Shown here: one piece after another, positions 43,882-53,536 of the stretch
How positions within the stretch are numbered: position 1 is the first letter of the stretch
Layout: every line of letters starts with the position of its first letter
Assembly: GCA_964460075.1 (NCBI GenBank)
Contig: CAYWPC010000009.1
Location: 1-64,000 of the forward strand
Reading direction: 5' to 3'
Length of the DNA stretch: 64,000 bases
Source of the DNA: JAMBLL01 sp964460075
Lineage (GTDB): Bacteria; Actinomycetota; Acidimicrobiia; Spongiisociales; UBA5794
Made by a program: the position numbers and the translations under genes
Notes under the pieces: generated by a model
Told to the model about the DNA's origin: nothing
Databases searched by the model: none
Seen by the model: the letters and a program-made list of their open reading frames with translations, nothing else

Positions 43882-44781
43882 GTGAGCGACCCACAGGACC
43901 CATTTGAGAACCCGCCAGGTTGGACGGACCCGTACGACGATCTCACCCATCTCTCGGACGAGGGCCCACTCCCCCCGATGGAACCGCCAGCCACACCGGC
44001 GGCGCAGCCACCCGGATCGCCACTCCTCACCGGTCTGATCATTGGGCTCTTGCTCGTCGCACTCTCCGTCGCGGTATTCCAACTACTCCGACCTGAGGAC
44101 GAAGTTGTCGCAGGAGGCACGACGACCACATCGACCATTGACAGCACAACAACCGTACCGGTGGAGGACGGCGCCACGACATCCACCACCACCCCTGGCT
44201 CGACCACGACGCTGCCGGCGGCAGACCCGTATCTACCCGTCAACCCACCGATTCCCGTCGACAGACTCAAGATGATCACGAACGGATTGCGCGTGAACGA
44301 CAACGACATCAAAGACATCGTCTTCGGTGCCGACGCCGAAACGGCTATCGGCAGGTTGGTGGCGAGTCTGGGCGACCCGACGCGAGACACCGGTTGGCAG
44401 GTCTCGACGAACCAATACGGCGTGTGCAATGGGGAGGTCGAACGCGTCTTGTTCTTCGGGCCGTTCGCCGCGATCGTGACGAAGCCTGGTGGGCAAGAGA
44501 CGTTCAGTGGTTACCGCCAGGATCTGATGTTCGGTGACCTCGCCGACAGCGCTGCAAGCATGGAAACGCTCAGTGGCCTCAAGATTGGCGACAAGATCTC
44601 CCAACTGAAGGAGACCTACAAGGCGCAGAAGGTCGAGTTCTCGACCGACCTCAAGCTTGGCGACATCTACCAGGTGTTTGGCTCGACTTCAGGAACACTG
44701 CTTCTGTGGGGCCCAGTTGAAGGTACTGCTGACGACGATTTGATTATCGGCGTCTACGCCCCCGACGTGTGCGGTACGTAA
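43882..44781 (+). CDS. Membrane-anchored protein with envelope domain (paralogue B)
   Basis: 299 aa. Cytosolic N-terminus rich in Pro/Asp, one helix (~50-70, LLTGLIIGLLLVALSVAVFQ), a Thr-rich linker (TTTTSTIDSTTTVPVEDG) to about residue 115, and an external domain (~135-299). The domain shares with the protein at 40785: a Cys near its centre, METLSGLKIGDKISQLKETY, LLLWGPV and a closing Cys. It lacks the zinc ribbon. GTG 43882 has an AGGA ribosome site and a TACAAT box about 28 nt upstream. It follows the LCP fusion gene by 37 bp. Function unknown, likely an envelope partner of the LCP protein. Confidence 0.75.
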   Translation: MSDPQDPFENPPGWTDPYDDLTHLSDEGPLPPMEPPATPAAQPPGSPLLTGLIIGLLLVALSVAVFQLLRPEDEVVAGGTTTTSTIDSTTTVPVEDGATTSTTTPGSTTTLPAADPYLPVNPPIPVDRLKMITNGLRVNDNDIKDIVFGADAETAIGRLVASLGDPTRDTGWQVSTNQYGVCNGEVERVLFFGPFAAIVTKPGGQETFSGYRQDLMFGDLADSAASMETLSGLKIGDKISQLKETYKAQKVEFSTDLKLGDIYQVFGSTSGTLLLWGPVEGTADDDLIIGVYAPDVCGT

Positions 44782-44808
44782 CAGTTATCGCGGGTAGCAC
44801 GATGCGGG

Positions 44809-44814
44809 TACACT
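44809..44814 (+). promoter_or_regulatory. -10 box of gene 44822 (leaderless)
   Basis: TACACT ends 7 nt before ATG 44822. Confidence 0.5.
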
Positions 44815-44821
44815 CGTCGCG

Positions 44822-45331
44822 ATGAAACCCAGCTACAGCACGTCGGTGATCATCGGAGCGATCACAGGTCTCGTGGTCGCACTTGCACTGTTCCTCTTCG
44901 TGGCGTCACTCGGGGCTGTTTCTGCACTGAACCCCGCTGTGGCAACGGGTTCGGTCGAACCCGTGTTTTCGATCTCGGCTTCGGCATTGTGGTGGATGGC
45001 CATCATCATCGGGCTAGCGGGCGGTGCGATCCTCGCATCGGCCACACGAGGTGTTGCAGTCGTAATCGACCCTGATTCGTCACCAGCGCAGATGTTCGTC
45101 ATCGCACCACTCGGTGCACTCATCGGAGCCGTCATTGCAATGGTGGTATTCCCGCTCGGTGTCACGATGCTCGGCATGATTGCGGAGGGCACAGCGACGG
45201 TCACCGTCACCCAGATGATGATCCTCGTGGTCATAGCCGGTGTCGTAGGTGGTGGATCCATCGTGTGGATCTCCTACGTGCTCGCCAGGCCACCCGTCCA
45301 CACGGACGATCCTGATCTCCTCCCTGCGTGA
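44822..45331 (+). CDS. Four-helix integral membrane protein
   Basis: 169 aa with four hydrophobic helices at about 10-32 (IIGAITGLVVALALFLFVAS), 52-72, 92-115 and 125-150, and a short polar tail. A glycine/alanine-rich packing pattern but no family motif. Last gene of the envelope cluster; association with it is by position only. Confidence 0.6.
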   Translation: MKPSYSTSVIIGAITGLVVALALFLFVASLGAVSALNPAVATGSVEPVFSISASALWWMAIIIGLAGGAILASATRGVAVVIDPDSSPAQMFVIAPLGALIGAVIAMVVFPLGVTMLGMIAEGTATVTVTQMMILVVIAGVVGGGSIVWISYVLARPPVHTDDPDLLPA

Positions 45332-45401
45332 GGTGCCGTAGCACATGCGCCACGGCGCGACTAGCTGAATCGGGATACGCCCTCCCTGCTGCGGTCGGCT
45401 G

Positions 45402-46121
45402 ATGTCGATCCTCGTGTGGGCTCTCGCCCTCGTGATCACCGCGGCTGCAGCCACCGTTCAAGGAACGGTCGGCGTCGGCTTCGCCATGGTTTCGGTCCCG
45501 ATCCTCTCTCTCATCAACCCACGACTCGCACCCGTTCCGCAACTCCTGATCGCTCTGCCTCTCGTCCTCTCCATGGCGTGGAGGGAGCGATCGAACATCG
45601 AGATCCGGGGCTTCTGGTGGATCATCGCGGGACGCATACCTGGTGCCTTCGCAGGTGTTGCACTTCTCGCTGTTGCATCTCAACGGACACTCGATGCCTT
45701 CATCGGTGGCGTAGTGCTCGTATCGGTCGCGCTGCTTGCAACGGGGATCCATGTCAATCGGACACGGACAGCGAAGTTCCTCGCAGGGGCAGCATCTGGG
45801 ACCACAGGCGTCGTCGCCTCGATCGGGGGGCCACCGGTCGCTCTGCTGTACTCGAGTGCCGAAGCTCGCACCGTCCGATCGACTCTCTCGAGCGTGTTCA
45901 CAATCGGGATCTTGCTATCGGCAGGTTTCCGGTGGGGATCTGGCAACATCTCGGGCTCCGACCTTCGTGTCTCAGCCGTGCTCCTCCCGGCAGTCGTTGC
46001 CGGATATCTGATTTCTACCTCGGTCAAGGACAAGATTCCGACCGCTCAAGTCCGCATCGCGATTCTCGTGATTTCCGCAGCAGCCTCGGTGGCTCTTCTC
46101 GCTAGAGCATGGTTGACCTGA
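45402..46121 (+). CDS. TSUP/TauE-SafE-family membrane exporter
   Basis: 239 aa, seven to eight helices in two homologous halves. First-half signature ATVQGTVGVGFAMVSVPILS near residue 18 and second-half GTTGVVASIGGPPVALLYSS near residue 128 are the paired family motifs. Members move sulfite, sulfoacetate or other organic anions outward. ATG 45402. The 172 bp after the gene, before the convergent HTH gene, show no further ORF or strong hairpin. Confidence 0.88.
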   Translation: MSILVWALALVITAAAATVQGTVGVGFAMVSVPILSLINPRLAPVPQLLIALPLVLSMAWRERSNIEIRGFWWIIAGRIPGAFAGVALLAVASQRTLDAFIGGVVLVSVALLATGIHVNRTRTAKFLAGAASGTTGVVASIGGPPVALLYSSAEARTVRSTLSSVFTIGILLSAGFRWGSGNISGSDLRVSAVLLPAVVAGYLISTSVKDKIPTAQVRIAILVISAAASVALLARAWLT

Positions 46122-46293
46122 AGCTGAGCGATGCGGGTGGGCGCAGACTTCTGAGCGGTCGCATGGCTGAGGCGGACGCCACCTGGAGAAGACACACTCT
46201 GGTATGTGGGCCTTGGCAAGAAGCGATACTGAAACGGACCGAGACGCCGAACGCGACAGGTGCAGGTGCCTGCGTGATGCTCAGCTCATGCCT

Positions 46294-46845
46294 CTACGCG
46301 CCTGTGCCGAACGAGTCGAGTACATCCCCAAGGGCCGCAAGGAGCTCCCTCAACGCCCAGACGAACACCACAGCCATCGCGATCAGCGCCACTGCAGTCA
46401 TCACCCCACGAACCCATCCGATCCACGAGTCCCTACGTCTGACAGCCGTGTTCCAGAGATCACGGAGCAAGCCGCCAGGGCGCGACGTCTCCCCAACTAC
46501 CAGAGCTTTGGGAAAGGCCGTTGTTGCAACCTCTCCAGCCACATCCTCTGCCACGGCAGCGGCCTGTTGGGGTGTGCTGCCTGGATCCGGACCTAGATGT
46601 GGCGTTGAAGCCGAAGTCGACTCAGTCGGCGGGATCGGGCGAAGGCGACGTAAATCGGATTCGTCGAGATCGAGAACTCTCGCCAGTTCGGAGAGGATGC
46701 CCAACGCAGGCGCAACTTCGCCACGTTCCCATCGACGCACCGACGAAGATGAGCGACCAACCGCCGAGGCGAGTTGACCGAGTGACAGGCCCTTCTTGAG
46801 CCGAGACTCACGGATGAGTCTGCCAAGCACCATTGCATCTTCCAT
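46294..46845 (-). CDS. Membrane-anchored XRE-type helix-turn-helix protein
   Basis: 183 aa. The N-terminal XRE domain (residues 5-65: LGRLIRESRLKKGLSLGQLA, SSSSVRRWERGEVAPALGIL) is joined by a Pro/Thr/Ser linker to one C-terminal helix (~147-170, VMTAVALIAMAVVFVWALRE). The arrangement recalls RodZ, which anchors the cytoskeleton, or a membrane-tethered repressor. ATG 46845 is supported by a TATCCT box 6 nt upstream. Confidence 0.8.
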   Translation of the reverse strand: MEDAMVLGRLIRESRLKKGLSLGQLASAVGRSSSSVRRWERGEVAPALGILSELARVLDLDESDLRRLRPIPPTESTSASTPHLGPDPGSTPQQAAAVAEDVAGEVATTAFPKALVVGETSRPGGLLRDLWNTAVRRRDSWIGWVRGVMTAVALIAMAVVFVWALRELLAALGDVLDSFGTGA

Positions 46846-46851
46846 CCACCC

Positions 46852-46857
46852 AGGATA
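46852..46857 (-). promoter_or_regulatory. -10 box of HTH gene (leaderless)
   Basis: On the minus strand TATCCT ends 6 nt before ATG 46845, inside the 79-bp region shared with the divergent acyl-CoA ligase gene. Confidence 0.55.
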
Positions 46858-46924
46858 TCGGTGCTTTCAACATCAACCTGGATCCTCGGCATCTAAGGTG
46901 ACGACCGCGACGAAAGGAACGCCA

Positions 46925-48739
<1,815 letters not shown>

Positions 48740-48743
48740 GGGC

Positions 48744-48787
48744 TCTGGCGTAGGAAACCGCAACATGTTGCGGTTTCCTACGCCAGA
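48744..48787. terminator. Perfect 44-bp palindrome between fadD-like gene and tRNA-Sec
   Basis: Two 22-bp arms (left arm TCTGGCGTAGGAAACCGCAACA minus its last bases begins at 48744) meet with no spacer around the centre ACATGT; every position pairs. It starts 4 bp after the ligase stop codon and ends 8 bp before the 3' end of the tRNA. A two-way terminator is the simplest reading, although there is no T-tract on either side. Confidence 0.6.
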
Positions 48788-48795
48788 CTCCAGAT

Positions 48796-48890
48796 TGGCG
48801 GAGGCGGACGGGAATCGAACCCGCCAGGGAGCTCACGCCCCCTCATCGGATTTGAAGTCCGTGACGTCCACCAGGCACGCAGTCGCCTCC
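48796..48890 (-). tRNA. selC: tRNA-Sec (anticodon UCA)
   Basis: 95 nt with encoded CCA. The 5' end GGAGGCG pairs with CGCCTCC at the 3' end, followed by discriminator G and CCA; position 8 appears as an A-C mismatch. Anticodon arm CGGA-CUUCAAA-UCCG places UCA at 48855-48853. A long variable arm (GGGGGCGUGAGCUCCC) and T arm CGGGUUCGAUUCCCG are present. UCA anticodon, unusual length, long variable arm and eight-position acceptor all match bacterial selenocysteine tRNA. It implies that the organism decodes some UGA codons as selenocysteine; selA, selB and selD are not in the window. Confidence 0.93.
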
Positions 48891-48897
48891 GCGGACA

Positions 48898-48925
48898 ATC
48901 GTACCGGGTATCTAAACGCATCCAA
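48898..48925 (-). promoter_or_regulatory. Promoter of tRNA-Sec
   Basis: Minus strand: TTGGAT (48925-48920), 16-bp spacer, TACGAT (48903-48898), then 7 nt to the first base of the mature tRNA. The transcript may start at the mature 5' end. Confidence 0.6.
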
Positions 48926-49009
48926 CCTGACCACCGGCATTTGGCCCGATTCGGTGAGCTATTCTCACAGCCGCAAGTTCCCAACGGGGCTACTCGATCG
49001 AGGATGGAC

Positions 49010-49318
49010 ATGGCTGACGCATCACTGATGGTTTGGATCGACCAGGACCTGTGCACAGGTGACGGCATCTGCGAAGAGATCGCACCCGATGTGTTCCAAG
49101 CGCGCGACGACGGCTTGTGGGTCGTCAAGGAGACCGCTTCACACTGGGGTACCGACATCGTCTTCGACGGCGCGCAAGCACCTGACGGATCTAGGGGGGT
49201 CGCACGTGTGCCGGAATCTCAGCTTGACGTCGTCGTCGAAGCAGCCGAGGAGTGTCCGGGCGAATGCATCATGATCGAGCCATTCGACCAAGACGTATTC
49301 GCCAAGCGCGGTGCTTAG
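49010..49318 (+). CDS. Small ferredoxin, probably [3Fe-4S] or [4Fe-4S] type
   Basis: 102 aa. Cluster ligands: Cys15 and Cys21 in DLCTGDGIC, and the CPGEC pair near residue 77. The usual second Cys of a CxxCxxC motif is replaced by Asp18, as in [3Fe-4S] ferredoxins that serve cytochromes P450, although Asp can also ligate a fourth iron. A 30-residue insert separates the ligand groups. ATG 49010 has a GAGG ribosome site; ATG 49004 lies too close to it. A redox partner could be BoxB or HcrCAB, but no positional evidence supports this. Confidence 0.85.
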   Translation: MADASLMVWIDQDLCTGDGICEEIAPDVFQARDDGLWVVKETASHWGTDIVFDGAQAPDGSRGVARVPESQLDVVVEAAEECPGECIMIEPFDQDVFAKRGA

Positions 49319-49351
49319 CTCAAGACGAACGACTCGTCGAGTTCCAGCCCC

Positions 49352-49783
49352 CTACCGCGTGATGTAGCCCTCGAGCTGATCGATCATGAACCTCTGCTCG
49401 TCGATCACGGCGCGCACAACATCGCCGATCGAGATCACACCCACAAGTGATCCACTCTCGACGACAGGAAGATGCCTGATCCTCCTGTCCGACATGATCT
49501 GCATACACCCAGCAACTGTGTCCGCCTTCGTAACGGTCACCGGATCCGGTGTCATGATCTCGGACACGAGCGTGTCCATCGAGCCTCGAGACAACAAAAT
49601 GATCTTCCTGGCGTAGTCTCGCTCAGAGAGGATTCCAACCAGGTCGCCATGTGACGTGACGACGAGCGCCCCAACATTCTTGTCCGCCATCGTTTTGAGC
49701 GCCTCGTACACCGATACATCTGCGTCGATCGACCAGACGGCTTTCCCCTTGGTGTCAATGATATTCGCTACAGTTTTCTGCAT
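49352..49783 (-). CDS. CBS-domain pair protein
   Basis: 143 aa, two CBS motifs: VSVYEALKTMADKNVGALVV with LVGILSERDYARKII, and MTPDPVTVTKADTVAGCMQI with HLPVVESGSLVGVISIGDVV. ERDYARK is typical of the widespread stand-alone CBS proteins. GAGGAGGG ribosome site before the ATG. Regulator of an unknown target by adenine-nucleotide binding. Confidence 0.9.
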   Translation of the reverse strand: MQKTVANIIDTKGKAVWSIDADVSVYEALKTMADKNVGALVVTSHGDLVGILSERDYARKIILLSRGSMDTLVSEIMTPDPVTVTKADTVAGCMQIMSDRRIRHLPVVESGSLVGVISIGDVVRAVIDEQRFMIDQLEGYITR

Positions 49784-49841
49784 TCGTCCCTCCTCCTCAC
49801 AAGATACCAGCAGACACCGCCCGTGCGGTCGGAAATGCTCG

Positions 49842-49847
49842 TACGAT
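49842..49847 (+). promoter_or_regulatory. -10 box of ornithine-cyclodeaminase-like gene (leaderless)
   Basis: TACGAT ends 6 nt before the GTG at 49854, which fixes this otherwise weak start. Confidence 0.55.
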
Positions 49848-49853
49848 GGAAAC

Positions 49854-50717
49854 GTGCGATATCTCGATGCTGAAACGACGCGGCGATGCCTCCCGATGGC
49901 TGACGCAATCGACGCTATGCGAGTCGCTTTCACCGCCGACACCGACGTTCCCAACCGGCACCTCCTCGGCCAGTCGCTCTTCATGCCTGGTCGTGTCGGA
50001 ACGCTTTCAGGAGTCAAGGTCGTCTCCGTCGTGCCTGGCAACCCGGTCGGGGTCGTCGTCGTATTCGACGAGAACGGGGCATTGCTAGGGATCGTGGACG
50101 GCCCGACCCTGACAGCCATACGGACTGGGGCGGTGGCAGGCCTTGCAACCGATCTGCTCGCATCTCCGCAGGTGACCACGATGGCAATGCTCGGTGCAGG
50201 GGCAATGGCTCGCGATCAGATCGCTGCCGTGCAAGCGGTCAGAGACGTCACGAACATACTGGTGTGGAGCCGCGACCACGCCAACGCCGCGGCTGTGGCA
50301 GATGATGTCGGAGGAGAGGCCGTAGCAAACGCCGATGAGGCCGTTGCTTCGGCGGACGTCGTCTCAACGGCTACCCCATCAACCGAACCGCTGTTCGCTA
50401 CGGAGAGTCTCACGCTGTATGCCCACGTAAACGCAATCGGCGCGTTCACACCGTCCATGATCGAGATCCCTCCGGATGTCACCACCTCGGCATTCGTCGT
50501 CGTCGACGACATGCAGGCCGCGGCGGCTGAAGCTGGTGATCTCATCCAGGCAGGCAGAGTCGCCGACGCCGACCTGCGAACACTTCTGACGACATCGATC
50601 GACATCCCAGACGGCCGGACACTCTTCAAGTCTGTCGGAATCGCCAGCCAGGACATCACGAGCGCGGCAATGGCGCTAGCGAACGCCGAACACCTCGATC
50701 TTGGAGCGGAGCTGTAG
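49854..50717 (+). CDS. Ornithine cyclodeaminase/mu-crystallin family protein
   Basis: 287-aa NAD(P)-dependent enzyme. Residues ~1-100 form the substrate domain with LSGVKVVSVVPGN (Lys) and GIVDGPTLTAIRTGAVAGLA (Arg/Thr); the Rossmann domain begins TTMAMLGAGAMARDQIAAV near residue 105; DDMQAAAAEAGDL near residue 221 and FKSVGIASQDITSA near residue 260 complete the site. Slightly short for the family (~315-350). It may act as ornithine cyclodeaminase, alanine dehydrogenase or imine (ketimine) reductase. Converges on an amine oxidase gene, in line with imine metabolism. Confidence 0.85.
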   Translation: MRYLDAETTRRCLPMADAIDAMRVAFTADTDVPNRHLLGQSLFMPGRVGTLSGVKVVSVVPGNPVGVVVVFDENGALLGIVDGPTLTAIRTGAVAGLATDLLASPQVTTMAMLGAGAMARDQIAAVQAVRDVTNILVWSRDHANAAAVADDVGGEAVANADEAVASADVVSTATPSTEPLFATESLTLYAHVNAIGAFTPSMIEIPPDVTTSAFVVVDDMQAAAAEAGDLIQAGRVADADLRTLLTTSIDIPDGRTLFKSVGIASQDITSAAMALANAEHLDLGAEL

Positions 50718-50767
50718 GACGCGGTACCCGCCGATCCACTTCACCTCTGCGTTCCCGTGGTACGTCG

Positions 50768-52009
50768 CTACGCCAGCACGGTGTGCTCGGCGATGTCGAT
50801 CGGTGCGCGGTCGACTGACAGGAAGTCCATGGGAACGTCGGTATCGAAACTGGCCCGCTCACCCGTGATCCACTGCGCCATCATCGAACCGATGATCTGC
50901 GACTCCTTGAATCCGTGGCCCGAGAAACCGTTCACGACGGCGAATCCCTCGACAGACGTCGGCCCGACGACCGGAAGGACATCCTGACGGTTCACGGTGT
51001 ACAAACTGGCCATACCACCGGGAATCCCGCGGTACGGCAGAGAAGGCAGCCTGTGATGCAACGCATGAATCTTGAGGTCGATGTACGCCCGATCCGCAGC
51101 ACCGTTGTAGCTGTCAGGATCAGCTGACTCGAGTTCGTCCTCTTCGAGGATGGAACCGAGGATGATCTGCCCATCTCCAGCTTCAGGACGCAGATACACC
51201 CCCCCAGCGGCATCGCAGATAACCGGTATCGGCCGTGGCACGATCGGCGGCAGGTCGCGGTAGACCACCTGGACACGTGTCGGAACCAGCGTCCATGGCA
51301 TGTCAAGACCCACCATGGCATTTATCTGGTTGCACCACGGGCCTGCTGCGTTTATGACGAGTCCCGCGTCGATCGTCGATCCGTCGGCAAGCGTGACACC
51401 ACGCACTCGTCCGCCCAGCATCGAGATCATCACCGCCTCTGACCGCATCCGAACATCGACACCACCGGCTCGTGCCGCGGTGGCGACATCCAGTAGGGCG
51501 CCGGTCGCATCGAAGAAGCCGGTGTCTCGCTCGATGAGAAAGGCACTGCCATCAGCACACACATGTTCGACATCTCCTGTGAGATCGAATGGAACCATGC
51601 ACGCCGAGACGCCCGGATACAGCCTGGCCAACTCGGCTGCATCAACGGTTACCGCATCAATGCCTTCTGCGACCAGACGAGCCTGATCCGCTGCTACGAC
51701 TTGGGGATCGTCGTGCATCATCCAGAGCACGCCGATGTCATGGAACCGGCCAGTGGGTTCGTCAAGTCCGGTGTACTCGGGCCAATTCCTCCAGATGACG
51801 TTGCCGTCGCGGGCAATCCGTACGTTCTCCGCCTTCGAGTATCGCTGCCGCGTAATCGCAGATGACCCTCCGGTGGATCCCTCACCAAGGCCCGCACCCT
51901 TCTCGAGCACGACGATCTTGAGAGGAGAACGGCGAGCAACCTGATGAGCAATCGACATACCGATGATGCCGCCGCCGATGATGACAATGTCAGCAGTGTC
52001 TTTGGCCAC
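50768..52009 (-). CDS. FAD-dependent amino-acid/amine oxidoreductase (DadA/SoxB-like)
   Basis: 413-aa DAO-family flavoenzyme. FAD-binding VIIGGGIIGMSIAHQVA near residue 10, VVLEKGAGLGEGSTGGSSAI near residue 33 (flavin loop with possible covalent-site region), and LVINAAGPWCNQI near residue 216; C-terminal GFAVVNGFSGHGFKESQIIG near residue 361. Substrates in this group include sarcosine, glycine, D-amino acids, proline and dimethylglycine. It follows livF by 14 bp with its own GGAGG site, so it is the last gene of the liv operon and probably oxidises the imported amino compound. Confidence 0.87.
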   Translation of the reverse strand: MAKDTADIVIIGGGIIGMSIAHQVARRSPLKIVVLEKGAGLGEGSTGGSSAITRQRYSKAENVRIARDGNVIWRNWPEYTGLDEPTGRFHDIGVLWMMHDDPQVVAADQARLVAEGIDAVTVDAAELARLYPGVSACMVPFDLTGDVEHVCADGSAFLIERDTGFFDATGALLDVATAARAGGVDVRMRSEAVMISMLGGRVRGVTLADGSTIDAGLVINAAGPWCNQINAMVGLDMPWTLVPTRVQVVYRDLPPIVPRPIPVICDAAGGVYLRPEAGDGQIILGSILEEDELESADPDSYNGAADRAYIDLKIHALHHRLPSLPYRGIPGGMASLYTVNRQDVLPVVGPTSVEGFAVVNGFSGHGFKESQIIGSMMAQWITGERASFDTDVPMDFLSVDRAPIDIAEHTVLA

Positions 52010-52023
52010 GACGAACCTCCGAG

Positions 52024-52752
52024 CTATTCGACTTCCCCAAGATACGCCTTGCGGAGATCCTCGTTGGTGAGCAGCCCGGCTGCCGTATCGTTGAGCACGA
52101 TGCGCCCCGTCTGGAGGACGTATCCCCTGTCTGCGATCGAGAGGGCCATGTTGGCGTTCTGCTCGACCATGAACACGGTCACGCCCTCCTCGTTGATCTG
52201 CTCGATGATGTCGAAATTCTGCTGGACGAGAACCGGTGCTAGGCCCATCGACGGCTCGTCCATGAGCAAAACTTTCGGCTTTGCCATAAGCGCCCTACCC
52301 ACGGCGACCATCTGCTGCTCACCACCTGAGAGGGTTCCCGCCCTCTGGTTGATGCGCTCTTTGACCCTGGGGAACATGTCAAAGATGTGCTCCATCTCAG
52401 CATCGAGAACGTCGCGGTCTGTGCGCAGATAGGCACCGATCTCAAGGTTCTCTCGCACGGTCATTCGTTTGAACAGCCGCCGGTTCTCTGGAACCATTGT
52501 GACGCCTCGTGACACGATGTCGGCGGTCGAGAAACCTGTGACGATCTCACCATCTATCGCCACATCTCCTGTTGTCGGCTTCACCATGCCGAGAATCGTC
52601 TTGAGTGTCGTCGTCTTTCCAGAGGCATTGCCGCCAAGGAGACACACGATCTCTCCAGGGAAGATCTCCACATCGACGTCCTTGAGCATATGCACAGGGC
52701 CGTAGTGCGTGTTGACGCCTCGGAACTCAAGAGCAGGAGTCCTGTCATCCAT
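52024..52752 (-). CDS. livF: Branched-chain amino-acid ABC transporter ATPase LivF
   Basis: 242 aa. Walker A LLGGNASGKTTT near residue 36 (Gly-Gly-Asn-Ala-Ser-Gly-Lys), Q-loop at MVPENRRLF near residue 88, where GlN is replaced within VPENRR as is usual for LivF, signature LSGGEQQMVAVGRAL near residue 140, Walker B VLLMDEPSMGLAP near residue 162. C-terminal VLQTGRIVLNDTAAGLL is typical of LivF. Starts 8 bp inside the livG end. Confidence 0.92.
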   Translation of the reverse strand: MDDRTPALEFRGVNTHYGPVHMLKDVDVEIFPGEIVCLLGGNASGKTTTLKTILGMVKPTTGDVAIDGEIVTGFSTADIVSRGVTMVPENRRLFKRMTVRENLEIGAYLRTDRDVLDAEMEHIFDMFPRVKERINQRAGTLSGGEQQMVAVGRALMAKPKVLLMDEPSMGLAPVLVQQNFDIIEQINEEGVTVFMVEQNANMALSIADRGYVLQTGRIVLNDTAAGLLTNEDLRKAYLGEVE

Positions 52753-53536
52753 TGGTGGGCTCCGTTGGCCGTCCGAGGTAGGCCTCGATCACATCCGGAT
52801 TCTGTGATATGGACTCGTAGTCACCTTCTGCGATCTTCACACCGTGATCGAGGACAACGACACGGTCAGAGACATCGCGAACAACGCGCATCTCGTGCTC
52901 GATCACGACGATCGTGTACCCCTTCTCGGATCGGAGCTGCTTGATCAGGTCGGTAAGCTCAGCCGTCTCCATCGGGTTCATGCCTGCTGTCGGCTCGTCG
53001 AGCAGGATCAGCTCGGGCAACGTCCCCATCGCACGGGCGATTTCGAGACGCCGCCTGTTCGCATACGAGAGCACCATTGCCGGTTGATCCCAGCGATACC
53101 CCTTGAGGCGCTTTCCAAAGAACGAGAGTATCTCCTTGGCTCGCTCTTCGATCTCTCGCTCTTCCTTGCGGAACGAAGCCGTGTTGAGCAACGTACCGAA
53201 CATGCCGGTACTCGTCCTGCAATGCTGAGCCACCATCACGTTCTCGAGCACGGTCATGTTGGGAAACAAACGGACATTCTGGAACGTCCGCGCAATGCCG
53301 AGCTCAGTGATCTCATGGGGCTGGTGTCCCGCGATGTTGACGCCGTTGAACACGATCTCGCCCTCATCTGGAGAGAAATAGCCTGTGATCGTGTTGAAGA
53401 ACGATGTCTTCCCCGCACCGTTCGGCCCGATGACGGAGACGATTTCACCCTGGTCCACATGGAAGTCGATACCGTCGAGTGCCTGGACGCCGCCGAAGCC
53501 CTTCCTGAGGTTGGTGATCTCGAGCAGTGGCATCAC
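52745..53536 (-). CDS. livG: Branched-chain amino-acid ABC transporter ATPase LivG
   Basis: 263 aa. Walker A IGPNGAGKTSFFN near residue 37, a longer insert after GIARTFQNVRLFPNMTVLEN near residue 88 typical of LivG, signature LSYANRRRLEIARAM near residue 160 (LSY instead of LSGG, usual for LivG), Walker B LILLDEPTAGMNP near residue 180, and VVIEHEMRVVRDVSDRVVVL. Overlaps livM by 4 bp. Confidence 0.93.
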   Translation of the reverse strand: MMPLLEITNLRKGFGGVQALDGIDFHVDQGEIVSVIGPNGAGKTSFFNTITGYFSPDEGEIVFNGVNIAGHQPHEITELGIARTFQNVRLFPNMTVLENVMVAQHCRTSTGMFGTLLNTASFRKEEREIEERAKEILSFFGKRLKGYRWDQPAMVLSYANRRRLEIARAMGTLPELILLDEPTAGMNPMETAELTDLIKQLRSEKGYTIVVIEHEMRVVRDVSDRVVVLDHGVKIAEGDYESISQNPDVIEAYLGRPTEPTNG

